NCBI GenBank assembly: GCA_927797885.1
Contig: OV696605.1
Coordinates: forward strand, 2,641,157 to 2,705,156
DNA length: 64,000 nucleotides
Direction of reading: 5' to 3'
From: Gloeomargaritales cyanobacterium VI4D9
Lineage (GTDB): Bacteria > Cyanobacteriota > Cyanobacteriia > Gloeomargaritales > Gloeomargaritaceae
The notes below the pieces were generated by a model, which saw nothing but the letters and a program-made list of their open reading frames with translations, made no database searches and had not been told where the DNA came from. Positions 1-6,869 of this stretch are shown one piece after another. Each line of letters begins with the position of its first letter. Position 1 is the stretch's first letter. The position numbers were made by a program, and so were the translations under genes.

Positions 1-69
1 GAACAGGTTTATGGAATTTATGACGCTGATCCAAAACTGCCAAACACCCCCGTAGAAACTAGCGACTGA
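1..69 (+). CDS. C-terminal end of a gene entering from the left
   Basis: The first 22 codons are open in frame 1 and end in TGA at 67-69. The visible tail is acidic and proline-rich (it includes YGIYDADPKLPNTP). I do not recognise the family. It is read as coding only because the frame is open from the window edge; its plus strand is opposite to the small-gene cluster that follows. Confidence 0.3.
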   Translation, partial: EQVYGIYDADPKLPNTPVETSD

Positions 70-415
70 CTACGCAAATGTGTAAGCCCAATCTGTACTA
101 ACACCCCCTGTAGAATGCCCGGCAATGCCCCAAAAAGAAAAGCCCGGTATGAATCTATCCGCAAGGTAGGGAAACTGGATACAGGTCATTCTAGGCGGCA
201 ATGCGTGAAAACCTGCTAAAACCGGGGATTCCCTATTGATATACAGCAGTTGTACTAACCAATGGTTGCGACTAACAAAATACATACTTGCAATGTTGCG
301 TGATAACAATGTTTACGCTGGTAAGCTCTCTGATAGACCTTCCAATTGTACTGCAATGCCCGCAAATCTGATAGGGGAAATGGGGTGAGCCGGGATTAGG
401 TGGGATAAGGCGGCA
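70..415. other. 346-bp gap with no supported gene
   Basis: A minus-strand reading frame spans 70-309, but it has no family resemblance, no convincing ribosome-binding site and a composition unlike a protein. I see no RNA gene and none of the repeat families found elsewhere in the window. It is probably intergenic DNA of the element at the left edge. Confidence 0.4.
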
Positions 416-610
416 TCACTTAAGGACGCTGGTAATAATGACCGTGAGCGTTGCACTAGCAATCAGGGTAAAAGCCAACTGCACCACCCACTGGGTAGCC
501 TTCTGATAGTTGTCGAACTTGTTGTTGAACTTCTCCAGCTCCAGGCGTAGCTGATCCAGTGCGGCGGCTAAACCCTCCAGGGTGGGTGGGGTATCGTTTC
601 TGTTCTCCAT
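416..610 (-). CDS. Small coiled-coil, single-TM protein (heptad-membrane family, member 1)
   Basis: A 64-residue protein. Residues 1-33 are polar and helix-forming with a heptad-like pattern (LDQLRLELEKFNNKFDNY), and residues ~40-63 form one hydrophobic span (QLAFTLIASATLTVIITSVL). GGAG lies 7 bases before the ATG. It is the short form of a family with two more members here, at 50293-50610 and 59258-59668; all share a Y/F-Q-K/A motif just before the membrane span. The function is unknown; a membrane-tethered oligomer is an inference. This copy sits among genes of the putative integrated element. Confidence 0.6.
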   Translation of the reverse strand: MENRNDTPPTLEGLAAALDQLRLELEKFNNKFDNYQKATQWVVQLAFTLIASATLTVIITSVLK

Positions 611-726
611 ACGGTTACTCCATCGGTAGTTCCAGTGTATCCCCCCACCAGGTCATGGGCACCGGCGGGGGATTTAAGAGAATTTGGGTACATTTGTACC
701 CAAACCCGATTTTGAGTTTGACAAAA

Positions 727-752
727 CCCCCACCATCAAGGGACGGTGGGGG
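727..752 (-). terminator. Hairpin after the 761-1141 gene
   Basis: CCCCCACC (727-734) pairs with GGTGGGGG (745-752) around a 10-base loop. On the minus strand the stem is followed by TTTTGT, which fits an intrinsic terminator 9 bases past the stop of the minus-strand gene. Confidence 0.6.
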
Positions 753-760
753 AATTGTGG

Positions 761-1141
761 TTACTGCTGGTGGCGATTCAGGTAGTGTTCCAGAACCTGC
801 TTGCCTAGCTTGGAAGCTTCCTCACGTTCACGTTCCAATTCTGCCAGGCGCTCCGGGGGCACCATATCTGCCAGCGTTTGATGTTCGGGGACATCTTGCT
901 GATGGGCACCCCCGGGGGGATGTTCCCGGTTGGTGCGGGCATGATCCTTCAAGACCGAAGCGATGGCATTAGCTTCTTCTTCCAACGCATTCAACGCCCA
1001 TGATGCGGCACTGACAGCGACATCTTGGTTGATTGGCGGGTCATGCCGATCCACCGCTTCCAACAACAGGCGGATACCATTGATGCCACTGGCTACACGC
1101 TCCAAGGATTGAACAAGAAAACTCAACAACGGACTATCCAT
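761..1141 (-). CDS. Hypothetical protein of the element
   Basis: A 126-residue, mostly helical, acidic protein with no family I recognise. Its start is well supported: GGAGG lies 7 bases upstream of the ATG at 1141. The C-terminal third (ERLAELEREREEASKLGKQ) looks coiled-coil. It is in the same minus-strand run as the Rad52-like gene and is bracketed by hairpins at 727-752 and 1174-1200, as expected for phage or plasmid-type accessory genes. No membrane segment or signal peptide is visible. Confidence 0.5.
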   Translation of the reverse strand: MDSPLLSFLVQSLERVASGINGIRLLLEAVDRHDPPINQDVAVSAASWALNALEEEANAIASVLKDHARTNREHPPGGAHQQDVPEHQTLADMVPPERLAELEREREEASKLGKQVLEHYLNRHQQ

Positions 1142-1173
1142 TTGAACCTCCAGAAATGAATGGGGACAAGAAA

Positions 1174-1200
1174 TGGGGGCGGTTTAACGTCATGCCCCCA
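1174..1200 (-). terminator. Hairpin after the Rad52-like gene
   Basis: TGGGGGC (1174-1180) and GCCCCCA (1194-1200) form a perfect 7-bp stem with a 13-base loop, 27 bases past the stop of the Rad52-like gene. No T-run follows on the minus strand, so it may stabilise or process mRNA rather than terminate. Confidence 0.45.
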
Positions 1201-1226
1201 GGACGCATGAATGGGTTCCTAATATG

Positions 1227-1643
1227 TCAGCGTTGGTACAGGTACAGCCCCAAGCCAAACCGGGCGCAACACCGGCGGAAGCACTGAGATTCAGCATTAG
1301 CCGCCGTTTCCCCATAACCAGAAGTATTCACCTTCTCACTGCCAGTTGATTCCCTGGTAATGGTGCCGTCACTGGTCGGGATTGATAACGAACCGGTCAT
1401 GACCAATTCATCCCCAATTTGCTGGACATTGGTAATCCGAAATTGCCAGCCGGGGGCGTATCTATCCAACACCAAACAAGCCCGATGCCAGGGGATATAG
1501 GTGATAGTCCTACCGCCTAACTTTTTGGTTTCTAAAACACTACTGGGGAGTGGTTTAGATAGGGCTTCAATCACTTGGGATAAACTCCATTCCCCCGGGG
1601 CGGTGGGGGCATTTACAGACGGTTTAACGGTGGTGTACGTCAT
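1227..1643 (-). CDS. Rad52/DdrA-type single-strand annealing protein
   Basis: The protein carries the core of the Rad52/22 single-strand annealing family: an early aromatic and basic segment (ITYIPWHRACLVLDRYAPGW), a beta-rich centre, and the family-typical tail in which a small-residue run precedes the ARFGLGLYLY motif. These proteins coat and anneal complementary ssDNA, usually for phage or plasmid recombination. I place the start at the internal ATG at 1643 because GGAG precedes it at normal spacing; an upstream ATG at 1658 has no ribosome-binding site. At 138 residues it is a minimal version lacking any C-terminal partner-binding region. Confidence 0.75.
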   Translation of the reverse strand: MTYTTVKPSVNAPTAPGEWSLSQVIEALSKPLPSSVLETKKLGGRTITYIPWHRACLVLDRYAPGWQFRITNVQQIGDELVMTGSLSIPTSDGTITRESTGSEKVNTSGYGETAANAESQCFRRCCARFGLGLYLYQR

Positions 1644-1695
1644 GGTTTTAGACTCCATTGTGCAGGGTTTAACGTTGTATGGACAATGCAGACAA

Positions 1696-1723
1696 GCCCC
1701 GCCTATCGGGTGACGGGCGGGGC
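1696..1723 (-). terminator. Hairpin after the 62-residue gene
   Basis: GCCCCGCC (1696-1703) pairs with GGGCGGGGC (1715-1723), starting 8 bases past the stop codon of the 1731-1919 gene. It has the same position and style as the other hairpins of this cluster. Confidence 0.45.
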
Positions 1724-1730
1724 ATTGCCG

Positions 1731-1919
1731 TTACCAATCGTGTCCCATAGCTTCCAACTCTTCCCAGGTTTCCACACCCCAAGCGGCTAACAGTTGTTCC
1801 TTCTGCATATCTTGGTAGTGGCACCACAATTCATATTCCTGATCCGGGGTTAATTGTTGGCAATCGGAGCGATATTCATCAGCACCGACATCCAGTAACC
1901 CATCCAGAAATTCATCCAT
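1731..1919 (-). CDS. Small acidic hypothetical protein of the element
   Basis: A 62-residue, very acidic and tryptophan-containing protein (WCHYQDMQKEQLLAAWGVETWEELE), preceded by GGAGG at good spacing. I do not recognise it. Strong negative charge and small size are seen in phage-encoded inhibitors and DNA mimics, but nothing here proves that. It is one of a minus-strand series of small genes each closed by a hairpin. Confidence 0.5.
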   Translation of the reverse strand: MDEFLDGLLDVGADEYRSDCQQLTPDQEYELWCHYQDMQKEQLLAAWGVETWEELEAMGHDW

Positions 1920-1952
1920 GATTCAGTCCTCCAAATTAAGTAAAAGTGAATA

Positions 1953-1978
1953 CGCCCCCAGCGGTAGTGCCAGGGGCG
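1953..1978 (-). terminator. Hairpin after the 132-residue gene
   Basis: CGCCCC (1953-1958) pairs with GGGGCG (1973-1978), directly past the stop of the 1986-2384 gene. It is part of the repeated gene-then-hairpin layout. Confidence 0.4.
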
Positions 1979-1985
1979 AGTGAAT

Positions 1986-2384
1986 TTAGCGGTTGTTGTA
2001 GGCGGCTTCCGTCAACTGATAACCAGCGACATCATCACCGCAGTCCCACCGGATTAGTCCCTCGATGAACTCAACTGGTGGCCGGTGCCATTTGATCTCG
2101 ATGGGAAATTCGGTGAGCCGTTCAGACTTCCGGGGGCGGGTGATGCCTTCCCCATCGTTAAACTGCTGGTCGGCATCCTTGGGGTAAGACCGCCATTTCC
2201 AATCGGGGCGACGCTTCAGGATGTGGCTGTAGAATTTATCCGCCGCCGCCTTGTCAGCAAAACCGATATAGGCGATGGACTTCCGCCGCTCAATATCCTC
2301 AATGGAACCGATACGGGGCGACCACCGCACCCAGGACATGGTGCTACTGATGGGGCGCACTCTAGCGTGTAGCTTGGTTTTCAT
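1986..2384 (-). CDS. Hypothetical basic protein of the element
   Basis: A 132-residue protein rich in Trp, Arg and Lys (WKWRSYPKDAD, RWDCGDD). AGGAG stands 8 bases before the ATG. No known domain is recognised. The first half (YIGFADKAAADKFYSHILKR) resembles a small alpha/beta fold with a helix that could bind nucleic acid, but this is only an impression. It lies between two other small genes of the minus-strand cluster, each followed by a hairpin. Confidence 0.5.
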   Translation of the reverse strand: MKTKLHARVRPISSTMSWVRWSPRIGSIEDIERRKSIAYIGFADKAAADKFYSHILKRRPDWKWRSYPKDADQQFNDGEGITRPRKSERLTEFPIEIKWHRPPVEFIEGLIRWDCGDDVAGYQLTEAAYNNR

Positions 2385-2417
2385 GGCAAACTCCTATTAG
2401 TACAATTGTTGGATTTG

Positions 2418-2449
2418 CCCCCCGGCGGTGAACCGGGGGGACTTTTTTT
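2418..2449. terminator. Strong GC hairpin with T-run
   Basis: CCCCCCGG (2418-2425) and CCGGGGGG (2433-2440) form an 8-bp stem, followed on the plus strand by AC and seven T. It lies just past the stop of the minus-strand gene 2448-2645. The T-run favours termination of plus-strand transcription, whereas the position favours the minus-strand gene; it may work in both directions. Confidence 0.55.
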
Positions 2450-2645
2450 ACTGCTGGTCGAGCAAATTGTCGTAAACCGTCCGGGACAGTTCACTCACCA
2501 AACCCGCCTGCTTCACCGGGTCAAGTTCCCGGAACAACAACCGGATTTGATCCAGCACCTCACATTCCCGGTCGGTAAACCGGGGGGACTTGATGCGAAG
2601 GTACTGCTGAATGTGCTTTGCCCTTTGCAAATCTTGATCCGTCAT
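2448..2645 (-). CDS. Small helical hypothetical protein, first gene of the minus cluster
   Basis: A 65-residue, all-helical protein (MTDQDLQRAKHIQQYL) with GGAG before its ATG. It is the promoter-proximal gene of the minus-strand cluster and faces the operator region 2646-2911, so its transcription probably falls under the same control as the divergent ribbon-helix-helix gene. No family is recognised and no membrane span is seen. Confidence 0.5.
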   Translation of the reverse strand: MTDQDLQRAKHIQQYLRIKSPRFTDRECEVLDQIRLLFRELDPVKQAGLVSELSRTVYDNLLDQQ

Positions 2646-2911
2646 AACCGCTCTCCAAAAACTACAGGGATTGGAAGGTCTCTATCCTTGGTGGGCACCT
2701 ATGCTATCCCTCAGGAGTGGATTTAGCCTTACCACCAGGGCTTATTTAATTCCCTTCCATATCTTTAATATACTCTGTATACAGAGTATATGCAAGCATT
2801 TTAGGGGATATTTTATATTAGAATTTTCTCTGTATACCGACCGGAGTTATAAGTTTGCGTTATCTCTGTAGACACGGTATTATCTCTGTATACCTACATT
2901 GGAAGTGAACG
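2646..2911. promoter_or_regulatory. Divergent control region with CTGTATAC operator array
   Basis: An AT-rich region between the minus cluster and the RHH gene. It holds a perfect 24-base palindrome (2768-2791, centre CTGTATACAG), and further copies of CTGTATAC or a one-base variant at 2830, 2866 and 2886. The last two are spaced exactly 20 bases apart, two helical turns. A further CTGTATACAG lies at 2982-2991 inside the RHH gene. I infer autoregulation by the adjacent RHH protein. Confidence 0.7.
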
Positions 2912-3268
2912 ATGCCTAGAGGGAACCCAAAACCGGTGCAGACAGATAAATTTAAGTCAACATGGTTCAAGCCCAAGGGTGCTGTATACAGTGATTATCC
3001 CTTAGCAGACAAGCCTACCCAAGTACGACTGGCAGAGGACATCACGGCGGCGGTGGATGCGTTGGGTGATAATAAGACCCCTTGGCTCCGGCGGGTAATC
3101 ACTGAAGCGGCACGGGCGGAACTGATGGGCGAATCCCCCCCCAATCCCCAGCAGGCGGAACCAGACCGGGCGGAACTGGTGGAGCTACTGGACACTGCGC
3201 TGGGGATGACCAAGGCCAAAGACATTAAACCCCTGCTAGAGAAAATGAGGGAACGGTTGACCCGGTAG
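2912..3268 (+). CDS. Ribbon-helix-helix DNA-binding protein, probable element regulator
   Basis: A 118-residue protein. Residues ~38-70 (TQVRLAEDITAAVDAL followed by TPWLRRVITEAARAEL) have the strand-helix-helix pattern of RHH repressors. A basic N-terminal arm (PRGNPKPVQTDKFKSTWFK) and a helical C-terminus flank it. RHH dimers bind direct or inverted short operators, and the upstream region carries five CTGTATAC-type sites, one of them in this gene's own coding region. It could be a plasmid copy-control or partition regulator, or the element's master repressor. No toxin partner is adjacent. Confidence 0.65.
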   Translation: MPRGNPKPVQTDKFKSTWFKPKGAVYSDYPLADKPTQVRLAEDITAAVDALGDNKTPWLRRVITEAARAELMGESPPNPQQAEPDRAELVELLDTALGMTKAKDIKPLLEKMRERLTR

Positions 3269-3333
3269 CAGGGGGGATTATCAAAAACGGGTGTAACTTG
3301 GATGTAAAAAGTGTGGGTGTAACCTTAAAACCC

Positions 3334-3401
3334 CGTATTCATGGTTATGGCATTACAGCTTCCCAAGCTGAACGTCGTGGGTTCGAGTCCCATCGCCCGC
3401 T
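3334..3401 (+). pseudogene. tRNA-Gly(CCC) 3' fragment, probable attachment site
   Basis: The anticodon arm (CAGC-TTCCCAA-GCTG, anticodon CCC at 3362-3364), the T arm (GTGGG-TTCGAGT-CCCAT) and the 3' acceptor strand CGCCCGC plus discriminator T (3394-3401) are intact. The matching 5' acceptor strand GCGGGCG is absent at the expected position, and the D arm is poor. Such a displaced tRNA 3' end is what integrative elements leave at their far end. The intact tRNA and the integrase should lie to the left of the window. Confidence 0.65.
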
Positions 3402-3489
3402 TACCCCATAAATAGAATTACAGGTCTTAGCCCATTAGACATCTCCGAGAATAATTGCTTTCGTGGATGTAGACTATCCTATCCAACTA

Positions 3490-3586
3490 TAGCAATCCTA
3501 AATAAGAATGGAACAGGGGTCGCAGGGGCACCGCCCCCGCCCCTGGTTCTGGGAAATTTGTGTTCGTTAATCAAATAGGATTGCTA
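3490..3586. repeat. R1 repeat copy
   Basis: It begins TAGCAATCCTA and ends TAGGATTGCTA as inverted ends, with the R1 core GGGGTCGCAGGGGCACCGCC and a GGTTCTGG segment. It overlaps the 3' end of the broken IS5-like transposase at 3571. Confidence 0.8.
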
Positions 3587-3833
3587 CAGAGCACGAACAC
3601 TCCTAGTCGGAATCGAACAAGACCGCCAATGGTCATAATTATCCGGTCGTACTTGTCTGGACTTAATCTAAATCGTTCCTGGGCGACTCTAAATATCTTT
3701 AATAAACGAATTAAATGCTCAACAAAAATCCGCTGGCAACCTAATCTGCAATTGCGCATCCTTAGTTAATTCTTTATTCCTTGGCTTTTTCTGGGGAGTT
3801 CTCATGGATTGCCCACCTTGATATGCCTTATCC

Positions 3834-4941
3834 CAGAAGTGTTGAAAGGTAGGTAAAGGCAGAAAAAGAGGGGTCAAAATATGGTATTCTAATTCATATA
3901 AACCAAAACATGAAACAACTATGAAATTCAATTCTTTTCCCGGGATTGTCAAATTTTTACTCAAAGACCTGCCAACTAATGATTATCCAGTTCTAAATTC
4001 TCGCTTATTTTGTTCAATCTGGTTTGCTGGCATTTTAGACAAAGGAATCAACAGTTTACGGGACTTATTTTACCAATTAAATCATGCGGGCATTAAGGTT
4101 GACTTATCCACGTTTTCTAAGGCGAACAAGACAAGAGACCCACAAATTTTTATGCATCTTTATCATAAATTATTGCATTATATTGAGGAAGCTCATCCTG
4201 AAAAGAGGTTGGTTTTATGTCCTTTTGATGCTACCGTAATACCGCTGATGAGTAAGTTATTTTGGCTCCAAGGCTATCGCCAAGTAAAGTTAATAACCAC
4301 TTTGAATCAAGATACGAAATCTACTGGTCATTTAATTGTTAGTCCTGGACAGGCACATGAGATTAATTTTGGTGAAGATATTGTGAAAATGCTACCGGAA
4401 AATGGAGTCGCAGTCGGGGATAGAGGGTTTTGCAGTCACAAAGTATTTGAACAATTTATCGAAAATGATGCCCTTTTTATTATCCGTATTAAGTCGAATT
4501 GGAAATGGGATGAAAACTATCATATCACCACAGAACGAGGTAAGGCGAGAGTAGTTTGTTTTGGCAATGTTCAACAGAAAGTAGACTATTATTTAGCTAC
4601 CAATATTCCTGAGGATGTAATGAGTAATGAAGAGATAGGGGAAGCCTATAGACAACGCTGGGCGATAGAGGTACTATGGAAATTTCTAAAGATGAACTTA
4701 AAGCTCGATAAAATGATGAGTAAAAATTTGAATGGAATTACCATTCAAATTTATGTAATTTTAATAGTTTACTTGATATTGCAACTGTTAAAAGTTCCAC
4801 GGATGTACGGAAGTAAATTGGCAGATAAGTTCCGATATATACAAATCTTAATACGGCAGGAGTGGAATTTTGTCCATTGGCTCAATCGGGTCGTCCCACG
4901 CCTAAATATGTAAAGTTTTATTGCAGGATTCAACACTTGTG
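3834..4941 (+). mobile_element. IS4-like insertion sequence, copy 1 (1108 bp)
   Basis: The ends CAGAAGTGTTGAA and, reverse-complemented, CACAAGTGTTGAA match at 12 of 13 bases. The flanks carry a perfect 9-bp direct repeat, GCCTTATCC, at 3825-3833 and 4942-4950. Removing the element restores the reading frame of the interrupted IS5-like transposase. One transposase gene fills the inside. Confidence 0.9.
3921..4913 (+). CDS. IS4-family transposase
   Basis: A 330-residue DDE transposase of the IS4 group found in many cyanobacteria. The first catalytic Asp lies in CPFDATVIPL (~residue 97), the second in VAVGDRGFCSHKVF (~residue 164), and the YREK-type region appears as EAYRQRWAIEVLWKFLKMNL (~residue 240) with the expected Glu. 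The gene is full length with no frameshift, and its terminal repeats and target duplication are intact, so the element may be active. It shares its N-terminal layout (LPTNDYPVLNSR) with copy 2 at 15709. Confidence 0.9.
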   Translation: MKFNSFPGIVKFLLKDLPTNDYPVLNSRLFCSIWFAGILDKGINSLRDLFYQLNHAGIKVDLSTFSKANKTRDPQIFMHLYHKLLHYIEEAHPEKRLVLCPFDATVIPLMSKLFWLQGYRQVKLITTLNQDTKSTGHLIVSPGQAHEINFGEDIVKMLPENGVAVGDRGFCSHKVFEQFIENDALFIIRIKSNWKWDENYHITTERGKARVVCFGNVQQKVDYYLATNIPEDVMSNEEIGEAYRQRWAIEVLWKFLKMNLKLDKMMSKNLNGITIQIYVILIVYLILQLLKVPRMYGSKLADKFRYIQILIRQEWNFVHWLNRVVPRLNM

Positions 4942-5060
4942 GCCTTATCCCCTTGAAACATTTGGTTGGGGGCAAATTCTGGTTGCCGTTCATCAAAAAT
5001 CTTTTTGTCGCTGGTTGGTCTTGGTTTACCTATCACCCAGTTGAACCCTGCAACAAAAGT

Positions 5061-5287
5061 TTATAAATTCGAGTCAGGCAAAACACTTAATGAGAAGATT
5101 TTTCGTTATAAATGAGAATTTAGCTCCTAAATGACAATGTTTTGTATCATCAGGTTAGATGCACATTTTGGCACAAACCCTCAAAATCTTAAGATTCAAC
5201 ACTTCTGCTGTGAAGGCTTAATCAAGACAAGTCAAACAAAAATCAGAATTTGTGGCATACGCTTCATCCTACGTAGAATCGCTTAAA
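5061..5287. repeat. Gap holding an R7 repeat copy (5149-5216)
   Basis: The stretch around GATGCACATTTTGGCAC and AACCCTCAAAATCTTAA at 5149-5216 recurs in reverse orientation at 56201-56264 with a few mismatches. I see no gene here. The remainder is AT-rich junk between two insertion sequences. Confidence 0.6.
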
Positions 5288-6530
5288 GGGCACCTCTATT
5301 AATTGATTTTGGGAGGGATTTGTGAGATAATTAGTATTAACGACGTGGAGAGGGAAAATGGGTCAAAAAGGATTTTGGGATGAGCAAGAGCGGCGGGAAA
5401 AACTCAATCAGAAAAAGCCCATGCTGAAGTGGCTCAATGAAAATATTAACTGGGAAGATTTCCGACCCATATTAGAAACCATATATGACAAGGAAAGAAA
5501 GAGTAATGCGGGTCGAAAACCCACCGACGTCATTGTGATGTTTAAATTGTTGATTCTCCAACAAATGTATGCCCTTAGTGACGATGAACTCGAGTTTCAA
5601 GTGAATGACCGTATCTCGTTCATGGAATTCCTAGGATTGGGTATCGAAGACGCTATCCCTGATGCCAAAACGGTCTGGCTATTTCGGGATAATCTCGCCA
5701 AGCACGATCTAGTCAAAGAAGTATTTGCTCACTTTGATAATTACCTGAGAGAAAAAGGATATATTGTCGAAGTTGGTCAGATTGTGGATGCCACTCTCAT
5801 TCCCGTGCCAGTCCAACGAAATACTCGGCAAGAAAATCAAGAAGTAAAGGAAGGGAAAATTCCTAAGCAATGGGAGGAAAAACCCCAGGTTTTACGGCAA
5901 AAGGATAGAGATGCCCGTTGGGTAAAGAAAAATGGTGTCAGCTATTTTGGCTATAAAAATCATATCAGTGTGGATGTAAAATATGGTTTTGTGCGTCATT
6001 ATGTGGTCACGGATGCCTCCGTGCATGACTCACAAGTATTCAGTCAACTGGTGGATATTGATGGGTCGGAAATCTGGGGAGATAGTGCCTATCACAGCAC
6101 GGATTTAGAATGGACGTTAGCCAGGATTGGATTTACCAGTCACATCCATGAAAAAGGCTACCGAAATCAGCCCCTAACCGCAGAGCAAAATGAAAAGAAT
6201 CGCATCAAATCTAAAGTGAGAGCCAAGGTGGAACACGTATTTGGTCAGTGGGTGATGTGTCTTGGGGGTAAATTCATGCGTCTGATTGGTAAAACCAGAG
6301 TAGAAGCGGCAATTGGTTTGAAAAATTTGGCTTATAATTTCCGCCGTTATGCGTTTTGGGAGCGGCAGTCCCTGGCCGATAATCTGTGAGTTTTGACCCC
6401 CTACTAAGTCTCTTTTCAATCATATCTACAGCAATCTATAAAACCCAGTCATCTTAGTACAAAAAAGTACTGAGCAATGCTATGCTGTTTTTGTGTTTCG
6501 TTCTCATATTTTGAATAAATAGAGGTGCCC
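5288..6530 (+). mobile_element. Intact IS5-family insertion sequence (1243 bp), parent of R2 MITEs
   Basis: Both ends read GGGCACCTCTATT inward. The element is flanked by the 4-bp target duplication TAAA (5284-5287 and 6531-6534). It contains one uninterrupted transposase gene. The same ends occur on the short R2 repeats elsewhere in the window, which points to this IS as their source of transposase. Confidence 0.9.
5358..6389 (+). CDS. IS5-family transposase
   Basis: A 343-residue transposase. An N-terminal helical domain (GFWDEQERREKLNQKK, then GRKPTDVIVMFKLLILQQMY) is typical of IS5. The DDE core follows: VDATLIPVPVQ (~residue 143), IWGDSAYHSTD (~residue 240), and the late RAKVEHVFGQW region with its catalytic Glu (~residue 290). 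The gene is uninterrupted. A purine-rich GGAGAGGGAAA precedes the ATG. Given the short R2 elements with matching ends, it probably also mobilises them in trans. Confidence 0.92.
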   Translation: MGQKGFWDEQERREKLNQKKPMLKWLNENINWEDFRPILETIYDKERKSNAGRKPTDVIVMFKLLILQQMYALSDDELEFQVNDRISFMEFLGLGIEDAIPDAKTVWLFRDNLAKHDLVKEVFAHFDNYLREKGYIVEVGQIVDATLIPVPVQRNTRQENQEVKEGKIPKQWEEKPQVLRQKDRDARWVKKNGVSYFGYKNHISVDVKYGFVRHYVVTDASVHDSQVFSQLVDIDGSEIWGDSAYHSTDLEWTLARIGFTSHIHEKGYRNQPLTAEQNEKNRIKSKVRAKVEHVFGQWVMCLGGKFMRLIGKTRVEAAIGLKNLAYNFRRYAFWERQSLADNL

Positions 6531-6869
6531 TAAAATGATTGCAAACAGGTTCTATATAATTTAGGGCTATTGAGAATAGCACCCGCATTATTGATAATCA
6601 CCAGGAGAGAATGGGGCTTCCAAGCCTGCCGTGTAAGTACAAAAATAACAGGTGGGAGTGCCTGATGTTGTACTGCGATAAACGCTCAAAACCCTTTCAC
6701 AGAGGCAGGTTTGTTAAAATCATGTCCCATACCATCATGAGTAAATTGAAACTCTTCAGAACCAAGTAGGGGGGCGATGCCCCTGCGACTCTTTCGTAGC
6801 GATAGTGTGGTCATACTCAGATTGCCAGATGGGAATGGGCTGTCACAGATTGTGGCTGGCAATGCTTTG
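6531..6869. repeat. Gap with decayed R2 and R1 repeats
   Basis: Positions ~6566-6660 match the R2 interior (TATTGAGAATAGCACCCGCA, TATTGATAATCACC, GTGTAAGTACAAAAAT) without clear ends. Positions ~6735-6840 match a worn R1 with its CAGAACCAAG and GCGATGCCCCTGCGAC core and a degenerate small dispersed repeat. No gene is seen. This lies downstream of rpoD. Confidence 0.5.

Larger units (their letters stand above)
3571..5060 (-). pseudogene. IS5-like (DDE_Tnp_4 type) transposase gene split by an IS4-like element
   Basis: Two minus-strand pieces, 4942-~5060 and 3571-3833, read as one C-terminal transposase half once the inserted IS is removed: GKPRPTSDKKIF, then FQGDKAYQGG, then PQKKPRNKELTK, and after a frameshift RIFVEHLIRLLKIFRVAQER. 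These are the C-terminal DDE-region motifs of IS5-family transposases. The N-terminal half is missing. The gene is dead through truncation, a frameshift near 3755 and the insertion. Confidence 0.8.

Noticed and set aside
70-309. A 79-codon minus-strand reading frame
   Set aside because: No ribosome-binding site, odd composition and no family resemblance.
2671-2871. A 66-codon plus-strand frame in the operator region
   Set aside because: It runs through the palindromic operators and AT-rich promoter DNA and has no ribosome-binding site; regulatory DNA explains it better.
3313-3401. A full tRNA-Gly with a GTGGGTG 5' acceptor strand at 3313-3319
   Set aside because: It would pair with CGCCCGC using two wobbles, but leaves a D arm about 17 bases too long; a GGGTGTAAC direct repeat (also near 3289) explains the resemblance.
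5193-5207. A third IS4-like end (ATTCAACACTTCTG)
   Set aside because: The match belongs to a longer repeat (R7) shared with 56201-56264, where the IS-like end is not preserved, and no IS lies beside it.
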